From: an uncultured Bacillota bacterium
GTDB lineage: Bacteria > Bacillota_I > Bacilli_A > Erysipelotrichales > Erysipelotrichaceae
Direction: 5' to 3'
Assembly (NCBI GenBank): GCA_937919165.1
Contig: CALFPO010000053.1
Coordinates: 1-18,178, forward strand
Length of the DNA stretch: 18,178 nucleotides
Shown here piece by piece: positions 1 through 8,402 of this stretch. The notes below the pieces were generated by a model, which saw nothing but the letters and a program-made list of their open reading frames with translations, was not told the DNA's origin and made no database searches. Both the position numbers and the translations under genes were made by a program. Positions within the stretch are counted from its first letter, which is position 1, and every line of letters begins with the position of its first letter.

Positions 1-1
1 T

Positions 2-3000
2 GCAGTTGCTGCTGACAACAAGTCTTTTGATGTCACCCTATCGACCGTAGGACAGGCATACTATAAAATTACTGAAGTAACAACAAGAACAAGAGCGGAT
101 GTTTTGTTTATTTTGGATGACACTTCTTCTATGTGGCGTGGTAACGATATTACAGTTCAAGACTCTGGCAATGTTAGAAGATATGTGGCTATGGTTCAAG
201 CAGCGAATCAGTGTATTGATATCATCATGAATGCAAACCCTGATAACAGAGTCGAAGTTGTTGTCTATAAAGATGCAAACAATAATAAATCTTGGTCAGA
301 GGATGACCGTATATTGTTACCATTAGGTTCATACAAAAAAGGCAGTAGTGGAAAATATATCGACTATACTACTTTGTATGAACCAGATACAGATTCAATA
401 AATGGTTATAAGCTTGATACGGCAGATGGTCTACAAATAAAGTCTGGAAGCGGTTATACTGATGTTACAGCAAAAAGCATAGAAAACGTTACTGGAACAT
501 ATACTCAATACAATACATATAAAGGAATACAAGATTTAATTAGTAAAGTTGACAACAAAACAACAGATATCAAAACTATTCCATACGTATTTGTGTTAAC
601 GGATGGAAATTCTAACGCAAGTAATAGCGGGACCACTGCTAACGATTATATTTATCCTGATAATCAGGACGATTTTACTGGAAGGCCAAACGATACTCAA
701 AGAAGAAAGATAACTGCATCAACAATCTTAACAACCGCATATTGGAAGGATCAATTGAGCAATGAGTATTATGAGTTTAATAAAAAAGCTTATCCAGCAA
801 GCGATGTTAAAACAAGATTCTTTACTGTTGCACTATCAAAAGATGTTACTGATGAATACGTTGCATCGATAGCACCAAAAACTTTGCTAGATTCTTATTC
901 TGGCACAGATGGAAGTTGGAACAACAATAGCGATTTTAGAACGTTAAAAAATGAGACTTTAAAAATTAGCAAAGATAACGCCAATGCTGTAAGAAACAAT
1001 TTAAATACTTACGCTGAGACTAGTACCGCTTTGAATAAATATAAGATTACTTCTGATTCAGATGCAAATAGTGCTTCTATATTTACAACAGATACATATT
1101 ATTATCAAACAACTTCATATGAGGGCCTAAATCAGGCTTTCATCGATTTAGCTAACAACGTTAAACAAGAAACGGAAGCTGAAACTATCACTCCTATTAG
1201 AGAAGATATTAGTGGTGAAGTATTTGGTGGCGTTATGCTTAAAGATGTTCTTGGCGAAGGAATGAAGATCAATAGTACCACTTTTGTTGCAACCGCAAAC
1301 AATGTTGATTATACATTTATTGAATCGGGAATATCTGCAGACGAACAAGCAGAAGGCGTTATTAAAAAGTACAGTTGCTACGATTCAGCAAAAGACGCAA
1401 CAATGTTGCTGTTAATTTATGAAGATGCAACCAGCAAACAGCAAACATTGGTTTGGGCAATCCCAGGTACTTTGCTGCCTCTGTTTGTTCCTCAGTTGAA
1501 TGACGCGTTAGAAAGAACCGGATATACCAACGCTTATCCTATTCAATTAGAATATAACGTTTCATTATCGGATGATAAGATAACAGCAATCAATCAGAGC
1601 GCAAGTTCTACAACTGTATATAGTAACTATTTCTCAGGCAAAGAGTTAATTGATAAGAGCAAAGACGGCGGCAAAGTAGTAATTGGCGACGCTTTAGGAA
1701 TATATGTTCCAAACAACGACAATCCACACTTCAATGAAGTTAACGAACAAGGTGAACCTGTAGGCAGAATCCATTCAAGATTTGTGTACGATTTGGATGA
1801 TGCGACTGCCCCTTACAAAACGATTTTGGCAAACAAAAACGGAGACAATACCAGCACAGATACAGCCCCAACGGCTCCACATGCTGGTGTTGCCGAATAT
1901 CCTGTAGTTAAAACTGATGATCAAGGCGATATTAATACGATGTATAACTACTTAGGTAACAATGGTAAGCTTACTCTTACACCAGTTGCCGAAAAAGAGA
2001 TTGATGTAGAAAAGGAATGGGTTACATCTGAAAATAAGAACAACTTAACATTTACAGCCAATCTGTACGCAACAGTAACTGTTGGTGATACTACTAAAAC
2101 CACATTCTATATTGGTTCAGACGGAAATTTAAATACTGAAAAAACAAAATATAGTTCAAAGACATCAGCGGCTGGCGTAACTGCACTATCGTGGACTAAC
2201 CTGCCACCGCTATATGAATATACATCAGGTTCAGCAACGGAATTTGCCCCAGTTACTTATTTCATAGATGAAACCAGTATTGATCATTATTCAACAGCTT
2301 ATATAAGCGAATCAGCTGATGAGACAACATCATATACAGATGGAAATATCGTCTTTGAAAATAATGTTGGTAGCATTACTATCACCAACACAGAAGTTAT
2401 CAATATTCCTGTAAAAAAGACATGGGAAGATAACACTGATAGTTATGGAAATAGGCCTACATCAATCGTTGTTGATTTAAAGGCTGATGGAAGTAAAGTC
2501 AAAGATATCGAACTGAATAGTAATAATGGCTGGGAGGGCGCATTTGAAAATCTTCCTGTTGTTAATAAGGATACAGGTCTCGAGATAGCATATACCGTAT
2601 CAGAAACAAAGGTTCCTGGATATTATGAACCAGCTTATCTTGGCAATAAAATTGAAGGATTTATCGTCAATAATACACTTGAAACATTAAAGGTTATAGG
2701 AACCAAAACATGGGATGACAGCGCATTCCTTGACAAGACAGACATAGGCTATTCTAGACCGGAAATAACTATCAATATTTATGGCAAGATTGATGGTGAA
2801 GAAAAGCCGCTTTTAGTTGATTCAATTAAAGTAACAAGCGGCACTGTTGACAAGGACAACGAAAACGTTTGGAATTGGGAATCAAAGGTTTTGCCTGCAT
2901 ATAGAAGCGGAAAACCGGTAAAATACACAGTTGAGGAAGTTGTTCCAGATGGTTACACTTCAAAAGTTACTGACTATTCTGTTGTTAATACACCAGGAAA

Positions 3001-3742
3001 AGAAGAATATTTGAATCCATTAGCATTAGTTGTAAATAAATTTATCTTCGGTGGCGGCAAGCTAAACGGAGTGGTATTTACTTTGACTAATCCTGATGGA
3101 ACAACTATAGACTACAAAACTGAAAATGACGGTACAGCAACAATCGGATTTAAAGAACCAGGCACATACACTTTAAAGGAAACTAGTGCCCCAGATGGTT
3201 TCGATATGGATCCAAAAACATATTCAATTGTTGTAGACCAGTCTGAAATCAAGTCTGTAAAAGTTAAAGAAGATAAAACAGTATGGCAATGGGTATATGA
3301 CCTATTCTTCACTGAAGACACCAAGTCTGTTCTAAGCGAAGATAATACACTTGATATCTATGATACAGAATATATTAACATTCCTGTTAAAAAAGTCTGG
3401 GATGACGAGAACAATCGCGACAAGGTCCGCCCAGAAAGTGTAACTGTTAACTTATACGCCGATGGCGTGCTTCTAAAGAACGTGAATATTAATGACGAAC
3501 TAGTAGAAGATGGCAGCATGGTTCTTTCTAAAGAAAATGAATGGGTTAGTGTCTTTACTAAACTGGACAAGTATGACAAAGATACTGGAAAACTGATTAA
3601 ATATGAAGTAAAGGAAGTAGTTCCTGCCAAGTATGCAGTATCTTACTCAGGAGATTTGGTTAGTGGAGTCGTTATTAAAAACATTCATAAACCAACAGTG
3701 CCTCCAACACCATACATTCCACCGCAAACAAGTGTTGAATAA
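2..3742 (+). CDS. Large surface adhesin, vWA plus Cna-B/SpaA domains (5' partial)
   Basis: Probable cell-surface or pilus-tip-type adhesin. The frame is open to the window edge, so the N-terminus and signal peptide are missing; 1246 residues are visible. A vWA domain opens with a MIDAS-like D-x-T-x-S at residues 39-43 (after ADVLFIL) and a second metal-loop Asp in LTDG (D201); it runs to about residue 390. A linking region follows, then B-type beta domains at roughly 661-800, 800-897, 897-1000, 1008-1080 (SpaA-like, with VVNKF and YTLKET, candidate isopeptide Lys and Glu) and 1125-1234. INIPVKK opens two of the domains. Such domains normally form stalks stabilised by Lys-Asn isopeptide bonds. 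The C-terminus is HKPTVPPTPYIPPQTSVE: a Pro-rich spacer and a sortase-like PQTS, but no hydrophobic helix or basic tail. The gene is more AT-rich than the housekeeping genes to its right. Domain family is confident; ligand and anchoring are unknown. Confidence 0.88.
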   Translation, partial: AVAADNKSFDVTLSTVGQAYYKITEVTTRTRADVLFILDDTSSMWRGNDITVQDSGNVRRYVAMVQAANQCIDIIMNANPDNRVEVVVYKDANNNKSWSEDDRILLPLGSYKKGSSGKYIDYTTLYEPDTDSINGYKLDTADGLQIKSGSGYTDVTAKSIENVTGTYTQYNTYKGIQDLISKVDNKTTDIKTIPYVFVLTDGNSNASNSGTTANDYIYPDNQDDFTGRPNDTQRRKITASTILTTAYWKDQLSNEYYEFNKKAYPASDVKTRFFTVALSKDVTDEYVASIAPKTLLDSYSGTDGSWNNNSDFRTLKNETLKISKDNANAVRNNLNTYAETSTALNKYKITSDSDANSASIFTTDTYYYQTTSYEGLNQAFIDLANNVKQETEAETITPIREDISGEVFGGVMLKDVLGEGMKINSTTFVATANNVDYTFIESGISADEQAEGVIKKYSCYDSAKDATMLLLIYEDATSKQQTLVWAIPGTLLPLFVPQLNDALERTGYTNAYPIQLEYNVSLSDDKITAINQSASSTTVYSNYFSGKELIDKSKDGGKVVIGDALGIYVPNNDNPHFNEVNEQGEPVGRIHSRFVYDLDDATAPYKTILANKNGDNTSTDTAPTAPHAGVAEYPVVKTDDQGDINTMYNYLGNNGKLTLTPVAEKEIDVEKEWVTSENKNNLTFTANLYATVTVGDTTKTTFYIGSDGNLNTEKTKYSSKTSAAGVTALSWTNLPPLYEYTSGSATEFAPVTYFIDETSIDHYSTAYISESADETTSYTDGNIVFENNVGSITITNTEVINIPVKKTWEDNTDSYGNRPTSIVVDLKADGSKVKDIELNSNNGWEGAFENLPVVNKDTGLEIAYTVSETKVPGYYEPAYLGNKIEGFIVNNTLETLKVIGTKTWDDSAFLDKTDIGYSRPEITINIYGKIDGEEKPLLVDSIKVTSGTVDKDNENVWNWESKVLPAYRSGKPVKYTVEEVVPDGYTSKVTDYSVVNTPGKEEYLNPLALVVNKFIFGGGKLNGVVFTLTNPDGTTIDYKTENDGTATIGFKEPGTYTLKETSAPDGFDMDPKTYSIVVDQSEIKSVKVKEDKTVWQWVYDLFFTEDTKSVLSEDNTLDIYDTEYINIPVKKVWDDENNRDKVRPESVTVNLYADGVLLKNVNINDELVEDGSMVLSKENEWVSVFTKLDKYDKDTGKLIKYEVKEVVPAKYAVSYSGDLVSGVVIKNIHKPTVPPTPYIPPQTSVE

Positions 3743-3807
3743 CGCAAAACAATAAACAAGGAACCAGAATAGTACAATAATACGGAGCTGTTCAATTAAA
3801 GGTAGTT

Positions 3808-3838
3808 GGGACTTTGGCACTCAGTCAAGGTCCTTTTT
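3808..3838 (+). terminator. Rho-independent terminator after the adhesin
   Basis: GGACTTTG (3809-3816) pairs with CAAGGTCC (3826-3833), 8 bp with one G-U pair and a 9-nt loop. Five T follow at 3834-3838. It lies 66 bases after the adhesin stop and points in the same direction. It also overlaps the end of the transposase remnant on the other strand, so it may have arrived with the IS. Confidence 0.65.
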
Positions 3839-4460
3839 ATATGTTTTGATGATCATTGCTCTTCTTCTGAATCTATCAAAGTTATGATATCCATAAGCAG
3901 TTTTAATAAAAAGAAAAGAAGTGCTCATTATAGCGGTATAAATCTTGAAGGATATTATAAGCTTCCAGTAATAAAGGTTTTCTTAATATACAGCAAATGC
4001 CATTTCATCATAATGATGGATTTCGCGGTCTTCTTTGATGCATAGAACTTATCAGGAATATTCTCTTTTATTCTCTTTTCTGCATATAAACAGTCGCCAA
4101 TGGCTTTCTATTCCATTTATTGGCGTGGTAAAGGCCTTATTATAGCTCTTGCATTTGAATCTAACCTTATGAATTCTTAATATGTCTTCAATATGATCGG
4201 TTTCAGAACAGCCAACAATAATCGGTCTAACATCATGAATGATTATATTATCACCATTACAATAAGGACATTTTCTTATATCGGTTCTCTGCCTAATTTC
4301 GTAGATATATCTCTTAGGCGTCTTGATAGGTTAATCATCTTCATTAATAAAACTACCAGGATCCATTCCTAGTCTATACAGCAGTGTGCTAAATTCATTT
4401 GAGTCTTTTCCTTTAGTCTTGACAATTAAAGTGTAGAAGACTCTTTTATATTCTAGAAAT
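3821..4460 (-). pseudogene. Decayed ISL3-like transposase
   Basis: No intact gene is present, but three minus-strand pieces read as one transposase in order. N-terminal piece (about 4460-4334): a 42-codon stretch with STLLYRLGMDPGSFINEDD, ended by an in-frame TAA at 4331-4333. Second piece, same frame: a zinc-ribbon, KCPYCNGDNI then RIHKVRFKCKSYNKAF, typical of the ISL3 N-terminal CPxC...RxKCxxCxK(T/A)F; it ends at a TGA near 4055. A one-base shift then continues ENIPDKFYASKKTAKSIIM. After an internal deletion the C-terminal piece TAYGYHNFDRFRRR resembles the ISL3 C-terminal YGYxNFxxFRxR and stops at 3821. The central DDE catalytic region is missing. Family assignment rests on these motifs from memory of ISL3 transposases; the broken state is seen directly. 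Confidence 0.75.
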
Positions 4461-4469
4461 ACAAAAACT

Positions 4470-4515
4470 GTTAAATAAAGGTGGTTATATCAAAAACTAA
4501 CCACCTTTATTTAAC
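4470..4515. repeat. Perfect 18-bp inverted repeat (hairpin)
   Basis: GTTAAATAAAGGTGGTTA at 4470-4487 is exactly complemented by 4498-4515 across a 10-nt loop. The GGTGGTTA core with flanking AAATAAA/TTTATTT could act as a bidirectional terminator. It sits just upstream of the transposase remnant, so it may be part of the element (shielding it from read-through) or an independent small palindromic repeat. The queuosine operon has its own separate terminator next to it. Confidence 0.6.
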
Positions 4516-4523
4516 TGAACCGT

Positions 4524-4553
4524 AAAAACAAAAAACGTGCGATAAATCACACG
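4524..4553 (-). terminator. Terminator of the tgt-queA-queH operon
   Basis: On the minus strand CGTGTGA (4553-4547), loop TTTA, TCGCACG (4542-4536) forms a 7-bp stem with one G-U pair, followed by TTTTTTGTTTTT. It starts 8 bases after the queH stop codon. Confidence 0.8.
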
Positions 4554-4560
4554 CTAAGAA

Positions 4561-5148
4561 TTATCTGATTGAATAGATGCAACCGCAATAGTTCTGATGA
4601 TAGAGATTGAGCTCCTTGTTCAGACGATCATTCTCTGTTATGCCACCATCTTTCTTGAAGTCGGCATGAAGATAAATAGTATTAGGATATTTGCCTTGAA
4701 GATCTTCTCCGATTTCATTGATCCAATCGGCGTTCTTGCGGTTGGAGATGGACATTACAGTAGTGAAGTAATCGTAGTGATGGCTATTTGCATAGCTGAA
4801 GCTTTCTTCCATACGCAGTCTATAGCAGAGCTTGCAGCGCTTTCCGCCTTCAGGTTCATCTTTGTATTGTTCAAGCTTTCGTATATATGTCTCATTGTCG
4901 TATGGAGCGATTATGAGTCTGATGTCAGCGTCTAGATATTCTAGATATTGTCTAAGAGCGTCAAGCCTTTTTGTATATTCTTCATATGGATAGATGTTGG
5001 AGTTGGCGAAATAGATTGTGATGTTGAAGTATTTCCTCAGGTACAGCAAAGGATAGACACTGCATACTCCGCAGCATACATGCAGAAGCAGCGTAGGTTT
5101 TCCTTTTAGATTCTGTATCTGTTTTATATGCAGCTGATAGTTATTCAT
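4561..5148 (-). CDS. queH: Epoxyqueuosine reductase QueH
   Basis: Reduces epoxyqueuosine to queuosine at the wobble base of tRNAs with GUN anticodons, the last step of Q formation; QueH is the cobalamin-independent replacement of QueG. The 195-residue protein has the family's cysteine pattern: HVCCGVCS (C25, C26, C29), CKLC (C105, C108) and a terminal YCGC (C188, C190), expected to bind the Fe-S cluster and metal site. HxCCxxC plus a YPYEEY stretch is typical of QueH (formerly DUF208). Its ATG overlaps the queA stop by 8 bases (ATGAATAA), so translation is probably coupled. It is the last gene of tgt-queA-queH, which itself supports the call. Full length, no missing motif. Confidence 0.93.
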   Translation of the reverse strand: MNNYQLHIKQIQNLKGKPTLLLHVCCGVCSVYPLLYLRKYFNITIYFANSNIYPYEEYTKRLDALRQYLEYLDADIRLIIAPYDNETYIRKLEQYKDEPEGGKRCKLCYRLRMEESFSYANSHHYDYFTTVMSISNRKNADWINEIGEDLQGKYPNTIYLHADFKKDGGITENDRLNKELNLYHQNYCGCIYSIR

Positions 5149-6169
5149 TGTCTATGAACATACTGTCGCCAAAGGAGAAGAATCTATATTTCTCTTCAAT
5201 GGCTTTATGATAGGCATCCAAGATCATCTCTCTTGAACATTCGGCTGCTATCATCATGATGAGCGTCGATTTTGGCAGATGGAAATTGGTGATCTGGCAA
5301 TCGATGGCCTTGAACTTGTATGGCGGGTAGATGAAGATGTTGGTATCGCCGCTGCATTCCCTGAATTCGCCAAAGCGATTCATGACCGTCTCAAGGGTTC
5401 TTGTCGAGGTTGTACCGACAGCGATGATTCTTCTTCCTTCCTTCTTGGCAAGGTTTAGCCTTTCAGCAGTATAGGCATCCATCTGATAGAATTCGGTATG
5501 CATGTTGTGGTCTTCGATGTTGTCTTCTTTGACTGGCTTGAAGGTTCCAAGTCCGACATGGAGAGTTACATCAAGGATCTCGATGCCTTTTTCTTTTATC
5601 TTTTCATTCAGCTCAGGAGTGAAGTGCAGGCCAGCGGTAGGGCAGGCAGCCGAACCGTTTATGGTCGCATAGACATTGTTGTAGCGCTTGTTGTCCTTGA
5701 GCTTTTCGTGGATATATGGAGGTGTAGGCATGAGGCCTACTTCATTCAATACTTCTAGGAAGATGCCTTCATAGTGCATCTTGAACATGCGGATGCCTTC
5801 ATCTTTTCTTTCGATGCATTCGCCATAGAAGCTATCGCTGAAGTTTATGACCGTACCGGTCTTGATGGCTTTAGCATTGCCGCAGAGGCATTCGCAAATA
5901 TCATCCTGTCCGATCTTGAGGATCAGTACTTCGACCTTTGCTCCAGTATCGGCCTTGACGCCGAAAAGTCTGGCAGGAATGACCTTGGAGTTGTTTCTTA
6001 CCAAGACATCGCCAGGATGCAGATAATCGATGATATCGAAGAAATGACGGTGTTCAATCTCACCAGTATTCTTGTGCAGCACCAGCAGACGTGACTGGTC
6101 TCTTCTATCAACAGGATGCTGAGCAATCAGCTCCTCGGGCAAATCAAAATCAAAATCACTGAGTTTCAT
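5141..6169 (-). CDS. queA: S-adenosylmethionine:tRNA ribosyltransferase-isomerase QueA
   Basis: Transfers and isomerises the ribosyl moiety of SAM onto preQ1-modified tRNA, giving epoxyqueuosine. The 342-residue length is normal. Family features are easily seen: DFDLPEELIAQHPVDRRDQSRLLVL at the N-terminus (the usual F-D-L-P-x-x-L-I-A-Q-x-P), PGDVLVRNNSKVIPARLFG, PPYIHE, SAACPTAGLHFT, LHVGLGTFKPV, GTTSTRTLE and TNFHLPKSTLIMM. The ATG shares one base with the tgt stop codon (TGATG), and the 3' end overlaps queH by 8 bases, so the three genes are one cotranscribed unit. Nothing looks broken. Confidence 0.97.
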   Translation of the reverse strand: MKLSDFDFDLPEELIAQHPVDRRDQSRLLVLHKNTGEIEHRHFFDIIDYLHPGDVLVRNNSKVIPARLFGVKADTGAKVEVLILKIGQDDICECLCGNAKAIKTGTVINFSDSFYGECIERKDEGIRMFKMHYEGIFLEVLNEVGLMPTPPYIHEKLKDNKRYNNVYATINGSAACPTAGLHFTPELNEKIKEKGIEILDVTLHVGLGTFKPVKEDNIEDHNMHTEFYQMDAYTAERLNLAKKEGRRIIAVGTTSTRTLETVMNRFGEFRECSGDTNIFIYPPYKFKAIDCQITNFHLPKSTLIMMIAAECSREMILDAYHKAIEEKYRFFSFGDSMFIDNE

Positions 6170-7314
6170 CAGAAGCCTCTTTCATCAAATTTATATTTGT
6201 TGAGTATGTATTCCTTATATTCAAGGAAACAGTCGTTGGCGATAGACTCTCTTATGCCTTCCATGAGCTTGATCAGAAAACGCAGGTTATGGATAGACAT
6301 CAGACGATTGCCTAATCCTTCATTGGCTCTGAACAGATGATTCAGATAGGCCTTGGAATAGTTGCGGCAGGTTTCGCAGTCGCATTCAGGATCAAGCGGA
6401 GAGAAGTCATCGCTGTAGATGCTTTTCTTGATGTTTATGCGTCCTTGTGAGGTCATGAGTGTGCCATGTCTGGCGATTCTTGTAGGAAGCACGCAGTCGA
6501 ACATGTCGACGCCTCTTTCTACAGCCTCGAATATATCGTTGATGGCACCTATGCCCATTTCGTATCTTGGCTTATCTTCAGGAAGATAAGGAATAGTGTA
6601 ATCCAGCATCTCATAATGGGTCTTCTTGTCTTCACCAACAGAAGTGCCGCCGATCGAATAGCCATCAAAGTCCATCTTCACGAGCTCTTCAGCACAGTAT
6701 CTTCTTAGGTCAGGGTATTCTGAACCTTGTACGATGCCGAATAGTGCCTGATTCTTGCGGGTATGGGCATCTTTGCCTCTCTTGGCCCAACGCAGGGTTC
6801 TATAGACAGAATCCTTTACATACTGGTAATCGCTAGGATAAGGAATGCATTCATCAAAAGACATGGCGATATCTGAACCGATGGCTTCCTGAATGTGGAT
6901 TGAATCTTCTGGCGACATGAAAAGGGTCGAGCCGTCAAGATGAGACTTGAAGGTTACGCCTTCTTCCTTGATCTTGCGTCTGTCAGCCAAAGAGAAGACC
7001 TGGAATCCGCCGCTATCGGTCAGTACCGGTCCATCATAGTTCATGAAATTATGGATGCCTCCAGCCTTGATCAGGATCTCTGGCCCTGGTCTAAGCCACA
7101 GGTGATAGGTATTGGCCAGAATGATGCTGGCATTCATATTCTTGATGTCTTCAGGAGAGAGAAACTTGACTGTTGCCTGGGTTCCGACCGGCATGAAAAC
7201 AGGGGTTTCCACAACCTTGCCGAAGACATTCAGACGTCCAAGCCTGGCCTTGCAGGAACTGTCCTGATGCACAAGCTCATAGGAGAATACATCGTTTTTC
7301 ACATCTATTATCAT
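6169..7314 (-). CDS. tgt: tRNA-guanine transglycosylase Tgt
   Basis: Exchanges guanine-34 for preQ1 in tRNA-Asp, -Asn, -His and -Tyr; first tRNA-level step of queuosine formation. Visible motifs: TDSGGFQVFSL (with the active-site Asp), GGTSVGE, FDCVLPTR (nucleophile Asp) and the zinc site CDCETC with a downstream NHL histidine. The frame is open for another 52 codons upstream, but that extension has no family similarity and overlaps the divergent gene, so I place the start at the ATG at 7314, giving 381 residues, the usual length, beginning MIIDVKNDVFSYEL. There is no Shine-Dalgarno in front of it; a possible -10 (TATACC, 7331-7326) implies a leader of only about 5 bases. First gene of the operon with queA and queH. 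Confidence 0.95.
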   Translation of the reverse strand: MIIDVKNDVFSYELVHQDSSCKARLGRLNVFGKVVETPVFMPVGTQATVKFLSPEDIKNMNASIILANTYHLWLRPGPEILIKAGGIHNFMNYDGPVLTDSGGFQVFSLADRRKIKEEGVTFKSHLDGSTLFMSPEDSIHIQEAIGSDIAMSFDECIPYPSDYQYVKDSVYRTLRWAKRGKDAHTRKNQALFGIVQGSEYPDLRRYCAEELVKMDFDGYSIGGTSVGEDKKTHYEMLDYTIPYLPEDKPRYEMGIGAINDIFEAVERGVDMFDCVLPTRIARHGTLMTSQGRINIKKSIYSDDFSPLDPECDCETCRNYSKAYLNHLFRANEGLGNRLMSIHNLRFLIKLMEGIRESIANDCFLEYKEYILNKYKFDERGF

Positions 7315-7324
7315 AACATATACA

Positions 7325-7340
7325 TGGTATACTAAAGTTG
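7325..7340. promoter_or_regulatory. Divergent promoter centred on GTATAC
   Basis: Plus strand: TGGTATACT is an extended -10 (TGn plus TATACT, 7328-7333); the expected +1 is 7340, the G of the GTG start. Minus strand: because GTATAC is its own complement, the same bases give TATACC (7331-7326), with a +1 near 7319, 5 bases before the tgt ATG. No good -35 is seen on either side. The two start codons are only 25 bases apart, so both promoters must share this stretch. Confidence 0.55.
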
Positions 7341-7780
7341 TGAAATCAAAAGGTCTTAAGGTACATAATCTACCGACAGATGTCGCTCCCATCACTAGCA
7401 TCAATGCCAAGCCTGATCTTCTTTTGATTGGCCTTGTAGGACTAGGAATCGCATTGGCGGCAACCAACACTTCAAGAATCTATGGCATCGCCATAATTTT
7501 TGTAGGCTTTGTGGCACTCGCCTTCATGCCGAAGGTGACGCTGATGGAGTTCTACAATGAATATCTTGTGATGTATAATCGGGCCGATAAGGATAGCTGT
7601 GTGCTCATATACTATGATGAGGTCCTTTCTTGGCATTATCAGAAAGGCAATAGAGACTATCTGTTCATCGAATTGGAGAATGGCACTACCGAAAGCATCG
7701 AGGCTTTCTCGAAATATCTTTTTGAAGTTAAGATGAACGGTTTCATGAAGGAAAAGCATAGAAGAAATGTTAAGCAATAG
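7340..7780 (+). CDS. Small two-helix membrane protein, unknown function
   Basis: I do not recognise a family with certainty. The 146-residue protein has a short basic N-terminus, two hydrophobic segments at about 26-42 and 47-63 with a brief polar turn, then a soluble domain (VTLMEFYNEYLVMYNR...YDEVLSWHYQKGNRDYLFIELENGT) and a basic tail. The beta-rich pattern after two helices resembles YcxB/bacterial PH-like membrane proteins, which is only a guess. The start is GTG; no later Met keeps the first helix and no ribosome-binding site is visible, which with the -10 position suggests a leaderless message. The 3' end overlaps the exonuclease gene by 14 bases, so the two are likely cotranscribed. 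Confidence 0.7.
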   Translation: MKSKGLKVHNLPTDVAPITSINAKPDLLLIGLVGLGIALAATNTSRIYGIAIIFVGFVALAFMPKVTLMEFYNEYLVMYNRADKDSCVLIYYDEVLSWHYQKGNRDYLFIELENGTTESIEAFSKYLFEVKMNGFMKEKHRRNVKQ

Positions 7781-8330
7781 AATCGTTGCCCTAGATTTCG
7801 AGACAGCGAATTCCTATCCAGCCAGCGCCTGTTCCTTGGGCGTTGCGATATATGATGACGGTGAGATAGGGGAGAGTTTCGAATGGTACTTCAAGCCTCA
7901 TCATCGCTACAACTACTTCACCAATTCCCATATCCATGGCATCTATCCGGAAGACGTGGCTGACAAGGAAGAGTTTGTCTTCTATTATGAAGAGCTCAAG
8001 CAGCTCGTAAAGGATGCGGTGCTGGTGGCCCATAATGCGCCTTTTGATCTGGGAGTGCTCAATGCCTTATGCGATGTCTATGGCCTTGACCATTTCGATA
8101 ACTACTTTCTTGATTCCGTAAACATATCACGCAGAGTATATCCAGAACTTTACAATCATAAGCTTGATACCTGTGCAGCTTACCTTGGCATCGATCTCAA
8201 TCACCACAATGGCCAAAGCGATGCCTATGCCTGCCTGATGATTGTGCTCAAAGCTATGGAGGCTTACCACTCCTATGAGACGGATGATTTCGTCAAGAAA
8301 CTGAATCTGAGTGTCAGAAGAAATATGTAA
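7767..8330 (+). CDS. DEDDh 3'-5' exonuclease, DnaQ-like
   Basis: Stand-alone exonuclease of the RNase T/DNA polymerase III epsilon superfamily, acting on DNA or RNA 3' ends. All catalytic positions are present: LDFETAN (D10, E12), AHNAPFDL (D94) and H147-x4-D152 in HHNGQSDA, the DEDDh signature. At 187 residues it is a bare exonuclease domain with no BRCT, polymerase or helicase partner; stand-alone proteins of this kind are common in Bacillota and often annotated as epsilon subunit-like. The ATG lies inside the end of the preceding membrane-protein gene and has only a weak A/G-rich ribosome-binding site. Precise substrate is unknown. Confidence 0.9.
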   Translation: MLSNRIVALDFETANSYPASACSLGVAIYDDGEIGESFEWYFKPHHRYNYFTNSHIHGIYPEDVADKEEFVFYYEELKQLVKDAVLVAHNAPFDLGVLNALCDVYGLDHFDNYFLDSVNISRRVYPELYNHKLDTCAAYLGIDLNHHNGQSDAYACLMIVLKAMEAYHSYETDDFVKKLNLSVRRNM

Positions 8331-8346
8331 AAATTTTCAGAAATAT

Positions 8347-8375
8347 TTTACATGATTCTGCATTTGTGATAGAAT
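8347..8375 (+). promoter_or_regulatory. Sigma-A-type promoter
   Basis: -35 TTTACA (8347-8352), 17-base spacer, -10 TAGAAT (8370-8375) with an upstream TGA giving an extended -10. Five of six consensus bases match in each box. The expected start site near 8382 leaves a ~20-base leader containing GAGG (8391-8394) eight bases before the ATG at 8403. Confidence 0.85.
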
Positions 8376-8402
8376 TAATAATGCTCTACAGAGGAAAGAA
8401 TA

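Noticed and set aside
3806..4045. 79-residue plus-strand frame with TTG start behind the adhesin
   Set aside because: It overlaps a terminator and is antisense to the transposase remnant; no SD and no recognisable motif.
7315..7470. Long N-terminal extension of Tgt
   Set aside because: These 52 codons are antisense to the divergent membrane-protein gene and unlike any Tgt; the family's usual N-terminus begins at the ATG at 7314.
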